The position numbers and the translations under genes are program-made. 64,000 bases of DNA from Gyromitra esculenta. Its lineage: Eukaryota > Ascomycota > Pezizomycetes > Pezizales > Discinaceae. The notes under the pieces are model-generated. The model was not told the origin of the DNA and searched no databases. It saw only the letters and a program-made list of their open reading frames with translations. The DNA is taken from positions 992,001-1,056,000 of the forward strand of contig JBCAML010000012.1 of assembly GCA_038503075.1 (NCBI GenBank). Direction: 5' to 3'. Numbering within the stretch: the first letter of the stretch is position 1; every line of letters begins with the position of its first letter. Below are positions 9,181 through 23,031 of the stretch, one piece after another.

Positions 9181-12100
9181 GGGTCGGATATTGGAGACCT
9201 ACTGTAGGTCCCGGAGAAACTGTATGTACCTGTGGGTGTTATGAGCAGCTCATGATAATTGTCTGCCCTGGGCTACTTTGCTAGGTATTAGTGTTGGATT
9301 GATTGCATCTTAGGCCATTACTTTTCTAGGAGGTTGTTACCTGTCGTTGGCATAGGATTTGTTGCCATTAAGCAGAGGAATTAAGCAGTCATCGGCACCG
9401 ATACCAGTACATATATGCAGATAGAAACACGCAGAGAGAGGTTACACGGCCTATGGTCACGGATCTGGAGTTATAGTAAAAGCGATCTAGGGCCTATAAA
9501 GACCTATGGAAGTCGAAACCGAAGTGACCAAGAATCGGAAATAAAACTCTTGCCTAAATCGCAAATTAGCAAAGTGTTTCCAGCCCTATACGTTAATCTC
9601 ACTACTTACCCACTGGGGAGATGGCCGTACAATACGTGTCTTCGGGTGCATGGGAGCGACATAATGTGTTGCAACATTTTCTGCCTTAACAGATCCACAT
9701 CGAAACACCCGCATTTTGTCATTTTCGGTGGCAGTCCTAGTCTAGTAGCGACCTAGCTATAAACATTCGCATGTTTATGGATTCCTCTACACGCGCGCAC
9801 GCAAGTACTACAATACGAAAAAAAGGGGATGGAACTGGTACTACATATGTGCGGTATTCCGAAGAGAATTCTGGGTTAATTATAACTCTGGATTGTTGTG
9901 GCGAATACGGCAGTTCTCCAGCATTGAGCTGGCATTCCTTAACAATATAGTAACAGATCTACACGACTCTTCCGTGCTGTACCGAGGAATTGGCAGCGAC
10001 GCACCCCCTTTTGTAATACATTAGATAATATCGTATGCTGCCCACCTTTTTTTTTTACCCTTTTTTGGACGAAGCAGCACGACAATCTTACTTGTTGCAG
10101 ATAATTTAATAAAACTTATCTACAGTACTGGGAAATGACCCACGATCAGTGAATGCACCAGTAAATGTGTACTTAGGGGAAAACAATGCCTTCCTCGTGC
10201 CGTTTCCCCCCACTCCGAACCTATTATTGAGATGCCTGGTAGATCTGATGTAGATATCTGTCGTTTGCGAGATATGATAGATGAAAGCGAGTCTTAAGCA
10301 ACTTATCTGTGATTGTAGATAATGATGTCTAGAGAGAAAGATCACTCTAAAACGAGAAATAAGTACAAAATCGGGGGTCACACGGGACTAGTGTTAGACT
10401 AGTCTATTATCGCAATAGCTCCAACCTTCGCCTTCCTCAGCCACACGAAAGTACAAATCAACGTTAACAATACCCTTTTATCCTCCCTTTTCTCGCCTAA
10501 AAATTACAAAAATTCTGTCCAACAAGAACGAATTCCAAGGGGCTTGAATCCATGCTCTCCTACCTATTCGCCAGCCCCTACATCAAGGTAGAGTTCCTAT
10601 CGTCTGTGTGCGGGAAATATTAATATACATGGTGGTGCATTTCCGAATTCCTTCCGTTATAAAATTTCCATAATTATTGCAACTTCTTCGCCAGTTGGGC
10701 ATTTAAGACATGAGATGTCACTCGTGAATTGACATTAGCGCATACTTATGTGTAACTTTAATTTTTTTTTTCGCTTAAATCATTAATTGTAACCAGCACT
10801 TAAGCTATGACAATACAAAATACTCTATCTACATCTCTCCCCTTTCTCATACCCCATCTTCCTAGTCACATAGTTCAAAGCCCATGCTTTCCCCACAAAT
10901 ATGAAGCTTATACCCATACGTGAACAAAAATAAGTAAAAGACTTATGTGTAGTAAATATACGCTATAAATGGGAGCTCTCACTTCTCATATCAATGCGCC
11001 CCTTTTTGTGGCCTTCTGCTAAGGAGACCCACGATGTAAATCGAGCTTACAGATACCCACTTAACTTGGCCAGCTAGTCTTCATAACCTTCGTGTTGCAT
11101 AAGCGGTTTTATACCTAGAAACAATAATCAAATGATTTAAACTTGGCCAGCTAGTGTGGTGTGTGGGTAGTTTTTATTAGTTAACACGTGAAGAAAGCCG
11201 CTACGCGGTATACAGTCGGAATCTAGAGTTTGTAACCTGCGTATGATATGGCGATTAAGGATAGCAGAACCTCCTTTTTTCAATCTTAAGACCGAATCTC
11301 ACAGGGGAACTGAAGAGAAAAATACTAAAGGCTTATAACGAACTGTCAACACCTATCGTTCAGCTAAGCTTCCTCCACTTCCACTCAGAAACGCCCGTAT
11401 ATAGCCAAAATTTCACAAATCCCACCCTCACTTCATTCTTGAATAGCAGAAAAGCGCAATAACAAACATCCACCCCAGTCACAGACCAAAAAAACTCAGA
11501 TAGAAATACGACATGATGCCTGGATTTGCTCTCTATCTTTCACTCGTGTAAAAATAACTATCGGATCTTCCTCCTTACTTTGATGAAGATACCTGTCTAG
11601 CATCGCGTGTTCGTCGCTGTTTAATTGTTGGAGGGTGTCGGAAGTAATTGGAGTTGCGGCTAGTTATCATGTCAGCACCGTAGCCATAGGCAATACAAAA
11701 AATAACGGACTTACTTAATGCTTCTTCATCGTCAGGAGTAGAGGACAGAGAAATAGGTGGGAAGGAGCTTTTGTGGGTTTTATTCGTCCCATTCGTGGGC
11801 CTCTGGGCAGGCATCGCGCGTGAAATATGAGGCAAGGTAGTATATATGAAAGTCAGGAAATCGATGCGTATTCGCCGCTATGCATGAGTTGACCAATTTT
11901 CAGAATATTTTTAATTCGACTTGTCGAGAGGTTCATTCATATTTTCTATGCTATGGTGCTCATATACGATATAACTCGTCTCCCCTATAGCCCACAAAAT
12001 AACCTCGCACGCCATAGCGTGATTCCTGTCCAAAAGCTGCGCATGCCTCGAAAATTGGCTCCTGCCAATAGCATTCGTGATCAATAGCAGTTTGATCGTG

Positions 12101-15100
12101 CTAAGTACCATAGCATGAAATTACTTTTGCAAAGACGGACAGTAAATACGGCCAATTGCCATGTCATCGGGATCAGGCCAACTTTCCATTTAGCTAGCTA
12201 GGCCGGTCTCCCGCTGGTTGAACCTAGAATCTGGGCGCCCAGCTCTGGCACAGGCCACTCAGTCGGTTTTATTCTCTTGATAAGCATGGGGTCCACCAAA
12301 TTCCCCGCAGGAAGATACGTATGCAGTATCTTCAATTGGTTTGGCTGGGAAATCTGCATCTGCGCTTGTCGCTGGGGCCTGTACCAAGTGTACTATCTTA
12401 CTAATCAATCCCGATCAAATCTAGGAAAAGAAAGTTAGTTTTGAGACATAAAAAACTTGCTCCATCAAGGTGGGTGGTGGTGGTTCGCCGAAAATCTACT
12501 ATACTGTTGGCCTAGTCTTTTACCGCAGTTGCTGCATTTGTACAATCATATCCGACAGATTTCGACCCTGCTTTTCGGCTTCGATGGCCGCGGACTCCAA
12601 TGACGGCACAACCCCACAGCAATTCTGAATGTTTGCCGTACCATGCTATTAGAATAATCGTATAATAGTTTACTTCTATCCCTCGAGCAATCGATACGTT
12701 AGCGCCCAGACCCATCAAGATAGATAAAGACGCAGTTGAATCTAAGCTGATTATAATTTATAGTTTGTGTTTGTGTTTTGTCGGCATAGAGAATGTGGAT
12801 ATTTGTAATAGAGCAGAATGTGGCTTCCAATCCCCACAGTCTTGCGAGTTCTTGTTGGATTACCCGCACTGATCATAATGGGATACTATGAACCAACAAT
12901 ATGCACCCTTGATGTACCAGTCCACGGTTTCCGGTAAGTCTCAGATCCTGTTTCTCGGCAACGGACATGAAATCTGAGACATCCGACGGCCTCGTATCGA
13001 CTTTTATGTACTCCGCAACCCTAGAATTTATACTCGGAAGAACTACCCGATCTTTCCAAGACCTGCACGATCCAAAAAGATTTATCGGGTTGCTACTTAC
13101 CAACTAGAGCTGACTAGGGCTAGAAATCCACCAGCTATAGGGGCTTTTTACGAACGGTACTAACGATCGAAGCCCAGGCAGCGCATACGGTTCACATACC
13201 CCAGATCTAGACAGTGAGCTTTTTTTTGATTGGCACTGAATTCTCGCTTATGGAAACGCACATCTCATACTGTGTGGTCATAATCCGAAATGGAAACACG
13301 ATTACTGTATACTTTTCTCGGATGGCTTCGATCACCACCATTGCAATTACAAATTACCAACAATTGACCGTAAAGCGTTTATTGGATGGCATCAGAGCAA
13401 TCAATAATTACTGCGCAATTTCGGGGCTCGCTATATACATAGTATTTAAAGGTAGAGTGGTCGAAATGATAAAGCAGCTAACTCGCTCTCTGTAAACGTG
13501 TATAGTCCATGGATGCTTTTGACCCGGTCTGCAAAAGAATTTAATGGACACCCTATCATGTCTCATTTCAACGCCGCATTTGTGCAGATATTGCCACTGT
13601 TAAAACATCGAAACTCTTGATGGGTGGGTGTGAAACCCTACCTATCCTTGGGACATAACCACCCAAATGCTTTTCTTTCATGTGATTCTTGCATCATCGC
13701 GTGGTCGGATGCTAGAATAAAACATATGACTAAGTGTTATCGTACATTCGCCCAGGCAGCTGATCGATCAGCTATCTAGAAGGCGATTGGGCGATAAGTG
13801 AAAGGTGAAGTGTTAGATTGCGCATCGTTAAATGGTGGGAAACACTGCGGGCGGGTGTGGAAATCACCCGCACACCACCTTTAGGGGAGCATTTGCGGGG
13901 AGGCTACGTATAGAGTACAGCTGTAGCTTAACACAAGCAGCAATGTAGGAAATCTTCCTGGTAACGCAAAGTAATTGAAGTCCAAGATCGATAGCACTAA
14001 ACTGTTGTTTCATATATATGCATGCTGACTACCATAGATTAGACGAAATTGTTAAAGCTCCCGGTCTTGGATTCGCCCATCCTAACTCATATAGCTAAAA
14101 CATAAAATATAACAAAAAAACGAACATAGATTGGCCGATCAGAGGAGGAAAAGGGTGGCGGCAGAGGCGAATCGAGCTCTTGGGACTGATGAAAAACAAG
14201 AATTTCTCCTCTTAGTAAGTTTCCAATAAGCTAGAAACAAGCAACCAAGATCTCAATAAAGTTTATATTACGCATCGCTCCAACTGTAGTTCAAGCATAC
14301 ATATATATAGAAAATTCAATCAAATGGACACTAAACAAAACCCAAAAAATAAGCGTAAGCCTAAGATATAGCTAAGGGGTTGGAGTGAGTTCCAACTAAA
14401 ATATAAAAGCCAAAGCGGGTAGAGATATTAATGCAATCGATGGTTTCTAGCGGTCAATGATTAAACTAATTTGCTAAATGTATAGAGGCCCAAAGCGGAA
14501 ACCCGTCCTACCTCTTACAGCTAGGACAACAACAAGCCAAGCTAACTATCTATGGCAACCCATCGGCATATATACACACCGAGAAACATGACCATGAGAG
14601 CATGCTATGTGGTTTTGTATTTTGCGGTGTGGCATCACGCACGCACACACGTATGGATAAATCTAAGAAACGAAGCCACATACCTTTTTCGGTCTATGCA
14701 CCAATAAATTTAAATAGAGAGAATATGTTATTGTATTCCACTAACATGTAGGAAGGAGTTTAAAGCTGTACAGACTAGCAGCTGCAGGGGACGCCATCAT
14801 CAATTCTCCGGGAATATATCCCCATAGATTAACATTCCTTGCCTCTAGAATACATATATGTTACCAAGTCCGATCGCGCATATGATCGCTGCGATTGCTG
14901 AGAAATAGAAGTGCTATCGTAACGTTTGTATTACGTGTACTAATATATTGTTAACATATTCCATGATCATGCATCACACTCTCACCTACGCCATCGCAGC
15001 TAATTCTGTATACCAGAGCTCGAGAAATCAGGGCGGTCCAAGGAATTAAGTCAGTTTGTAATTATTATTTTTCAGAAATACAGGGTAGAACTTGGCATGA

Positions 15101-16541
15101 ATGTTTCATGCGCTGTCGAGGATTTTTAATCACCCCAATCGAAAACTAGATCTCAACATTAACATTCGTGAAGCGAGCCCTTTGATAAGATCCTATAGTC
15201 TACTGATATCCTGTTATTAAGATCGAATGGGTTCAAATACTCCAATCCATGCTCAAGATAACTCTAACTCCAATGAGCCCAGTCAGCCCGTATTGTAATT
15301 GAAATGGCTGCATTGCTGTAAGCCAATCCCACTCAATACACGATGGATGGCCCCTCTCCTGACATTCGGACGCCACCAGTATATTATATTCACGCATTAA
15401 TGCTCAATTCGGAAAGCCGCTTCAATCTCCGGAGAATTTACGCATAACTGCCGCATATTAAGTCGAGCAAGATTCGACCGCGGCGTGTGAATTCGTTCTC
15501 GAATATTATACGATGTTGGGTGATGCCCTCGGATCTGACAACTTTGCCCTCGCAGCTGCGTGAGGCAAGAGCTTGCTTGCAACAAGCACAAAGATACGAA
15601 TATGACTTTTCCTCAAACCGATTGTAAATCTCGATTGAGCACATCTACGATGTGATTGGTTAACGTTATAGAAAACTGGCATTTCGGGTTCATTATGTCT
15701 CTTGTGAATAACTATACACCTTGGAGATGCATATGTTCCATCCCATACGCCAAGTTGTGGAGTTTGCAAGCAAACGAGTCATTTACCAACATTGACAAGT
15801 AGTGAAACTGTTGGTATAGTGTCCCAGGAACAAAGCTTGTGCCTAATCCCAGTTTTCCCACCCCCTTAAGAACGCAAACGTTTAAAAATTGAAACATCCC
15901 TCTGTTTACGAATACGTTCTCTATCAGAAAATCTTGCCCCTACCAATAAGCCCCGAAATATCTCACAAATCTCGAAATGAAACTTTATTTTGAGGTATTG
16001 CACTTTTGGATATGGAACAGCCCTTCTAATATGGGCTGTACCAAATATAAATCTGTACCGTTTATCAATATTTGTAGATATTACATTCTACTGTGCCAAT
16101 GGATTGTTCGGCTTGCAGCTCCCAGATCTTAAGCTTGGTATTTGGAATAGAATGCATACATGTATATACGAATGATAGGGAAACGCGATACACATTTTGA
16201 CCTGGCAATACATATACAGATCTATTGGATCGCGATCGCAAATATTTATCGAATTGAAAGCCGATTTGATAATAGAATGAAATGCCTAGAGCTATTTTGT
16301 AAAAAGGTATCCTATCCCTCGTTAAGACCATCGCTCCAAGATTCTCCATGTGGAAATGGGTCTTCTTTATGTCTACTTGGCCCCTTTAGCCCTCGTGGGG
16401 GCTTTATGAGGGCGCTTGACAAAGCCAAAGATATTGCATGGGGAAATTTTATCTCGTGGACGTCTAGATCATAGATAGCTTAACTTAGGTTTGCTTCGAC
16501 GACCACATACCGTATACACACAAATTCTCTACAAAATAATG
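9181..16541. other. Long gene-free stretch
   Basis: About 7.4 kb without a supportable gene. Open frames are short, mostly lack ATG and show no family features. A 16-bp direct repeat (AACTTGGCCAGCTAGT) occurs at 11063-11078 and again at 11140-11155. A small perfect hairpin (GCGGGTG/CACCCGC) lies at 13851-13871. Minus-strand frames near 11911-12111 and 12512-13103 were examined and not accepted as genes. Confidence 0.4.
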
Positions 16542-16549
16542 ATACCGTA

Positions 16550-16744
16550 TTACCTCGGTAAAATCGACCCGTTGCAGCAGGGAAAAGTGTGCATTGGCAG
16601 ACACCGGGGCGGCTGGAGCCATGGAAATACAAGACATTAGGATATGAAAGGCTACATTTGCAATATTTTTCATTTTTCTGTGAGGACTGAGACGCATCCA
16701 TACGTACTTCTCCCTGTTGCAGCGGGTCGAATTTACCAAGATAA
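16550..16744. mobile_element. MITE-like element 1, 195 bp, next to TACCGTA
   Basis: The termini are inverted copies of about 45 bp. The left arm begins TTACCTCGGTAAAATCGACC and the right arm read in reverse begins TTATCTTGGTAAATTCGACC. They continue with the shared core TGCA(G/A)CAGGGA. It is flanked by the 7-bp sequence TACCGTA on the left (16543-16549) and TACCGTA on the right (16745-16751), a probable target duplication. There is no coding capacity. Confidence 0.75.
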
Positions 16745-16754
16745 TACCGTAGTA

Positions 16755-16915
16755 TTTGGTGAAATTCATTCCAAGGCTAGTAGGTAAAACATGCATAGGA
16801 TATGTTGACTTTCCATGATTTTCCGCTAAAAACCCTCCAACAGTATCGTAAACGTACAGTATTAACAGGTTATATGCGTGTCGCACCTACTAGCGCCGGG
16901 ACGAGTTTCACCAAA
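16755..16915. mobile_element. MITE-like element 2, 161 bp, perfect 10-bp target duplication
   Basis: The termini are inverted arms of about 50 bp starting TTTGGTGAAA, with shared GCTAGTAGGT further in. The element is flanked on both sides by the identical 10-mer TACCGTAGTA (16745-16754 and 16916-16925). A duplication of that length is typical of Mutator-like (MULE) transposons, so this is probably a non-autonomous MULE derivative. It sits directly beside element 1, and the two share the spacer. Confidence 0.78.
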
Positions 16916-16925
16916 TACCGTAGTA

Positions 16926-17479
16926 CCACATTACCATGCTACTTTTAGGCATTGCGCACGTGACTTATACAAACCTCACTCATTGACATACAGACATGGG
17001 CGAGGCTCAACGATTGCGAGGTCGATAACCAAACCAATAACCTCGTAACTCCATGGGATACCATATGTGTCAGTACTATCGAAGTATGTACAACGCGCGA
17101 GCTCATCTTAATATGGTATTATATGTGGCAGAGGAGCGAGAGATCAACCTCTCAGAGGCCTGCTCACAGTGTAAGTTACGGGGGGGGGACGCAGGTCGTA
17201 TTACGGTAGGTACGGCATATACCACGCATAATCTAAGACTAGGGTAGGGAAATGAAGATTCGCAGGTCTCGCATTATCTATGGTGACTCTATAGAGTGGA
17301 AAACTCTGCTGTGTCATATTTGAACTAATACCCCGAGTATCTGTACACGTAGAAGATAACTAGCGACCGTTTTCTAGACAGCTTCACTTCGCTTTATTAA
17401 TTAGTAACCCAGTACCACTCTAAACATATGTGTAAACGTAAGCCTACCCTGCCTTGATTTGGGGCCACAACTATCTAGT
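16926..17479. other. Gene-free spacer between MITEs
   Basis: No supported gene. One short frame at 17053-17247 begins with ATG but has no recognisable features. Confidence 0.4.
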
Positions 17480-17481
17480 TA

Positions 17482-17638
17482 CAGCGTAGTTACGGCAAAA
17501 AAGATCGAGAAACGTGAGACTTGGGATTCGGGGCTGTTATTGGCTTCCCGGAGTTTTCGAGGAAGATTCCAGCAGTTGGATTAGCCACAGAGCCCTGTCA
17601 GTAGACCCTGGTTTCTCGATCTTTTTTGCTGTACGCTG
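17482..17638. mobile_element. MITE, 157 bp, TA target duplication
   Basis: The left end starts CAGCGTAGTTACGGCAAAAA and the right end read in reverse starts CAGCGTACAGCAAAAAA. Both continue into the identical core AAGATCGAGAAAC. TA flanks each end (17480-17481 and 17639-17640). The CAG start and TA duplication point to the Tc1/mariner/pogo group. The interior has no coding capacity. Confidence 0.75.
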
Positions 17639-17640
17639 TA

Positions 17641-20600
17641 CGTGAGCCCCACATACACGGCTCGTGATACGGCTGCAAGTGGGACATATGCCGCGCCCCC
17701 GCAACTCCTGTATGACTAGGAGTAAAGGCTGCAGTTGATAGCCACTAATCCCCACAAACATCGGGGCAAGCAAAGGGTCCTACTTACCTTGGATCTCCGA
17801 TACCCAATGAAGGCGCCAGATTCTACGTGCGTTTAGGACTAGGGCTTATAACTAGCAAAGGGTGTCTGATAAAAAGAAAACGGCAGGGGATCGACTGCGA
17901 AAAAGCAAAAAGGGGTTAACGGGGAAAGGGAAATTTTTATCGAGCAAAAACAAATTTCGCGATGATGAGGATTTTAAAACACTGGGACCTATAAACTTGG
18001 ACCCGAGATATGTTGCTGCCGCTCAAGAAATATGGCCTAAGCCTTTTGTGGAGCTAGATGTAAAGTTCTTTTTTACTATATCCTTACGACTAGCCTCACG
18101 TATATCGAGAAACTCCGCAAAAAGAAATTATGGGAATCGATTCAACGCACAGATCAAGAAGCTTGAAGATTGATACTGACAAAAAAGGAAATATCTAGTA
18201 AAGAACTTGTGGTGTTACGAACTTGCCGCTGCTAAAAATTCCGGCCTACGTGCACGTGCATATACATATGTAAATGGGTATTAGAGAACTATCAGTCAGC
18301 TACCATAAACATCAAGAACTTTAAATTCGGAAAATATAATGCCAGTTAGGATGCCTGCTAGCTATTATAAACAGGCCATCCAGCCCCTTACTGTCCGAGT
18401 TAGAAGCCGCCGTTTTTAAGTTCTCCATGCATACGTACAAACCCGGCGCCTACTAAGATATATCCCTAATCGGATCGTGAGTCATCGCAGAACTTTCATT
18501 TGAGTCAGCTTGAACACTTAGGCCTGGCCTAGGGCGATTTCTAATTCACAATTTACACGAGTCATGAAACATAACAAGAAACTCAAAGTCATGTCTCATC
18601 ACTCGCCGATCTGGTGGCTTCGAATTCCTCGTGTAAATTTATAAACAGCTACAGGGAAATTTTCAGACAAAGAGGCGGTTTATATTCCAACTTAAGATTA
18701 AAAAACAGTTGAGATTTTTTCTCGAAATTCCCTGAAGGGTTTCATTTGAGCTGCTATAGCTAGCTAAACAGAGAAGAAACCTAATATAGTCTCCTAAATA
18801 CATTGCTGGGGTAGAGCGGCAGGAGGGGTTTGAAGAAGATAGAGGAGAATGAGAATGAGGAGAAGGTAGGGGATATGACGAAGGTGGGTGCTGTTGCAAG
18901 GTGATCAAAAGAGAAGCTACCGGTTGAGTTGACCCTGTTTGATAGAGTGGGATGGAGTTGTGTAAGAGAAAGCCGAGGTGATGAGAAGAGTTAGTCAATG
19001 TTTTGGAGGAATGCGAAGGAAGAGGGGTTAGTTGATGTGGTTCCAGGATAGGTTTTTTTGCGTGTTTACTTCTTTGGGTAGAAAAAGAAGCCGCCCATGG
19101 CCAGCATTGCGGAAATGCGGAAATGCGGAAGAAATATGTTTATTGCTGTGCCTGTATAAAGATTATTAGTAGTATGGACTATGAGGCCGAGAAGAAGGAA
19201 ACTCATGGGTGGGGCTGGATGATAAAATTTGATTGTATTGTCATAGCTTTAGCGCTGGTTTCAATTAGTGAATTAAACAAAAAGCAAAAGAGTCTCCTAG
19301 ATACACCCTAGACCTAAGTTAACTAATTACACGGGGGTCCCGAGGGCGGATATCACGAAGTGCACCACGACCTAGCCAGTTGTCGGAAGCATTATCCGGT
19401 GCGTACTAGAGAAAGGTATCCAAAGATTCAAAAGTATAGCCCACCATGCCTTTAGCTAATTAGGCTACGATAAGGGCTCACATTGTACTGCGAAAACAAG
19501 ATCCAAACGTTTGTTGATCACCCTGATTTTACTCCGATCGACCACGCACACACCTAAAAGTTTTCAACGTAACCGGACCCCCAAGTTTCAGGGCACGAAA
19601 TATCATTCACGGAATAGTGAAACCTATAGCGAAAGTAAAAATGAAATAATCACTAAAACTTTCCGACGATGTGCGGCAAGGAACTTTGATCCGCGAGCTC
19701 CCAATCGATACTCTAAAAGGCGGGACGGAAAAAGAAAACCTAACTCTTATCCTATGGATGTTTCTACTGTCGAGCCCCCGGGTCCCGGGCAGCCAATAAC
19801 GGAGCCAGGCACAAATAACGAGAACGCATGCATAAATGGCAATACTTGTCATTGCGGGTACCGTATTCTGAATACGTGTACATTATAACTACTACATGTA
19901 GCTAGGTAGTGTGCTGGCTGGAAAATCCCCTCCCAAGAAAATTAACTATTTTGAGCTTGGATTAAAGCAAAGAATGATAGTAAAAAGAGAAAATCGAGAA
20001 GAAAGCAAAACCAAGAAAACCTCCGAGATTTTGGCAAGAACCAGAAAATGTTACACCAGCCAGAGGACTATCGGTTGCAGTATACATACATGTACCGTGT
20101 AAGAGAGATCTTGGCACCCTACCCTATGTAACTACATGTACATGTAGCGAGACAGTAACTAGGGTGTCGAGACTTTTCTTACATAGCTGTACGTATATAC
20201 TCGAAATTTCACCAATGAAACTCAATCACAATCAACCACATCGTCATCACACGCTCCTAGACAGATCGACAGCAATATCAGCCTGGTTAAATACTTGAAC
20301 GAAAACAAATTCAATCATACCTTAAGGATAGTGTTGTACTATTTTCATGTAGATTATACATATCGACGATCAAACCTTATTATCATGCTTTCTAAGCCTA
20401 GCAAAGATAACCACCGATTCTTCACTGATGCTCTGTTGAATGAATCTGTCCAAGAGTTTCGAGTCTGTTCGATTTGTATTTAGTGATTGGAGCGTGGCTG
20501 CAGTAAGAGGGACCTTTGCTGATAATCGTATTAGAATCACTCAACTACTATATATAGAGGAAAATGATACAACATACTGTATTCATGAACGCTGACGGCT

Positions 20601-22635
20601 GTCCAAGAAGAGGGGGAAGGGGGGGGAGGAGAGAGTCGAGCGATAGCTTGAGTTTGGACTGGTAATTGTATGGCTGAAGGAGACATATGATTGACAAGGT
20701 ACGGTGGGTGAGGTAGAATGAATAGAGGGCAGATATCCTTAAGCTTTCTGCGATGAAATAAAATTAAGATATCGTTATGGTGCCTGAAAGCTGCTGAGAA
20801 CGTGTCTAGAGTAAACTCTTGCTACTGCGCCAAACATCGAGGTCGATTTACAGGATATGCGTTATATTTATGCATCAAGTGCACATGTACGTGAAGAATA
20901 TTGACTTATCTACTAATAACCAGACTTATGATATCATCAAGGATTCACTCTACTCTCATATCGTAGTTATAGACACATAGCTTCATTGCTATCTAATATG
21001 AGGTCACATCACTTTATGTCGACTTTAATTACGCCCAGCGCTTGGATTCCTCAAATGATGTCGATTCCCATATACCCGGCCATACTAGTGCTTTGCCTGT
21101 CGAACACAAGCTTATATTTCACGGACCCAAATGATTTTCATTACTGTCCTGAATAATGCGTTGAGGACTATATCTAGACGCCTCAAGGTACTACGTAAAC
21201 GCTCTATCGCACGCGCTTCTGCAAACCCATTCCGGCCACAAATACAATAATTTTTAATCTGCCTAAGTAGAAATACGACCGAAAAGTTATCGCTTATTAA
21301 GCAATCTAAGCCCCTATAAATAAGCTCTAGATCATTAGGGCTTCGGATGGATCAGCTCTTATTGGCCCAGCCATCGAACTCTGGGTCTCGGCAGACTCAT
21401 GCTCAGCCCATTTAGTACCAACCGGGCCGTTCAATGAACACGCAGTGGATATCAAAAATTGAGATACCACTTCCGAAGTGGTGGATTTTGAGAGGTTAGC
21501 GAGCAGGGGTGAAATATATCTTCATTTGATTGCAATTGGCTGACGCCTGCGAAAGTGACAGAGTTATAGACTGTAATAGCAGGGTCAGGGGTATGTACAA
21601 GCTTTGTATTATTCACACGGTGACCCCCACAGCCCCACCTTCACCTCGATATCCCTGTATATATTTGGTCAATATTGGTGGGCTTATACCGAATAACACG
21701 AAGACTCGGCCCAGCCCACTAATTTACCCATGCTACGACAAACGTCCCAGTTTAAGCTTAGGCGCGACATCAGGTGACCCAATATCACTTGATCGGATTG
21801 CAGGTCGCGAAATAAGCTTATTTCGTGGAGAATATTGCCAAGAACGTTGGATTTTATTGTGTTTAGCGCCAACCACAGCCAAGTTTAATTAATCGGCCCG
21901 GGTAGTTTGTGTGGGTGCACTGCGCTAAATCTGTCTATTTCATCGATCACGCGATTCAGCCGTTGGCATTTGAAGGTACTAGTGAAGCTTCGAAGATGAA
22001 ACGGCCCGGACATCAGGAAAGTGCATTTTGTAACTCAATTGCTGTGGCTGGCCTCTCTGACCAATTTCAAGTGCCCATACGCTTGTACTATACCTATCTA
22101 ATCTCAGTTGCGCCTGTCAGGGGGTTGCAAGACATAGCTATATACAGGTATGCGTATTACTAATAAATAACATGTAATGCCTCCACAGAAAACCTCTTTG
22201 TGAATCTACGACTTCAACTGAGTGAAGATCAACCAAGGACTGATGGAGCTTACGCACCCCAAATGCCAATAGAATGGTGATAAGACTTGGCCCAACGTTG
22301 GTTCTAAATTAGAACTAGAAAACTTAGACGAAAGTATAGGATCACAATCTAGTTGTTGGAAGTGAATTCCCTGATTCGTATCGTAGACGGGAATTAGCGT
22401 TGGTGGAAATGATTCGGGCGAAAGGAAAGGATTATTTGTTATATTTAAGGCCCGATCGATATTGGGAATAGGACCCGATGTTAAAAGTACATTAACACAG
22501 ACAATTGGCTGATGGAGTTCGTATTTCTTGGATATAAGCAACCCATATTTCCAGATAAACGCCTAAGCTCAAGAGCCTTGAGGAAATTTCTCGGCTCCGA
22601 TGTTGATTTCCAAAAACCAAGAACGCTAATACCGT
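17641..22635. other. Gene-free stretch
   Basis: About 5 kb with no supported gene. A Lys-rich open frame at 17862-18173 starts with GTG rather than ATG and was not accepted. Several copies of the palindrome TACATGTA occur around 19893-20146. Short AT-rich tracts are common. Confidence 0.4.
20109..20172. repeat. Quasi-palindrome centred on TACATGTACATGTA
   Basis: The 64-bp segment is an imperfect inverted repeat: the left arm TCTTGGCACCCTA and the right arm read in reverse TCTCGACACCCTA. They enclose two overlapping copies of the palindrome TACATGTA (20133-20146). It could extrude as a small cruciform or be a remnant of a foldback element. Confidence 0.55.
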
Positions 22636-22715
22636 GCCCCATGCATGCATGTGTAGAAAACGTACTGCAGTCTCTCCTTGCCACACGACGAAACTGGGAA
22701 GTTGAAGAACCAAGA
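22636..22715. repeat. Diverged copy of the left end of the 23.7-kb foldback element
   Basis: This segment shares CAGTCTCTCC, GCCACACGAC and AACTGGG in the same order and spacing with 23722-23785, and also the preceding CATGCATG...TGTAGA stretch. It looks like a solo fragment of the same repeat, with no matching right arm nearby. Confidence 0.6.
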
Positions 22716-23007
22716 CTTAAGTATTGGGACTTGGCAAGGGTATGTATGTTAGTGGGCATCTGTTCGCTGTCCCAGTATTATAACCTCGATGTGAGAACTT
22801 ATGTCCCAGGATCCAGAATCCTATCAGGGTTTGTGAGTGGGCCATTCTCATCAGTATGTTCGCTACTCTAGGACATAGACAACGAGTGATCTGCATGATA
22901 TATGTGTCTGTGTTCGATTATGAATGCCATAGCCCACTTCAATTGCATTGGTCTTATCTAAAATATCGATGCTTATTAACAGAGATAATAGGACTAGTAT
23001 CGTGAAG

Positions 23008-23031
23008 ATCACACCATCACACCATCACACC
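23008..23031. repeat. Tandem octamer (ATCACACC)3
   Basis: Three perfect units of ATCACACC followed by a partial unit. A simple microsatellite in non-coding sequence. Confidence 0.85.

Noticed and set aside
11575..12111. Minus-strand frames with EVILWAIGE and SVIFCIAYG, which loosely recall HEVIFWTIVGD in the collagen-like protein
   Set aside because: The resemblance covers about ten hydrophobic residues only, there is no collagen tract or matching exon structure nearby, and a real alignment is needed before claiming relatedness.
12500..13103. Short coiled-coil-like minus-strand frame (ESAAIEAEKQGRNLSD) and neighbouring open frames
   Set aside because: The frames do not join through believable splice sites and no start can be fixed.
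17862..18173. Lys-rich 103-codon open frame
   Set aside because: Starts with GTG, has no ATG, no splice acceptor and no family resemblance; low-complexity basic composition can arise from the A-rich sequence.
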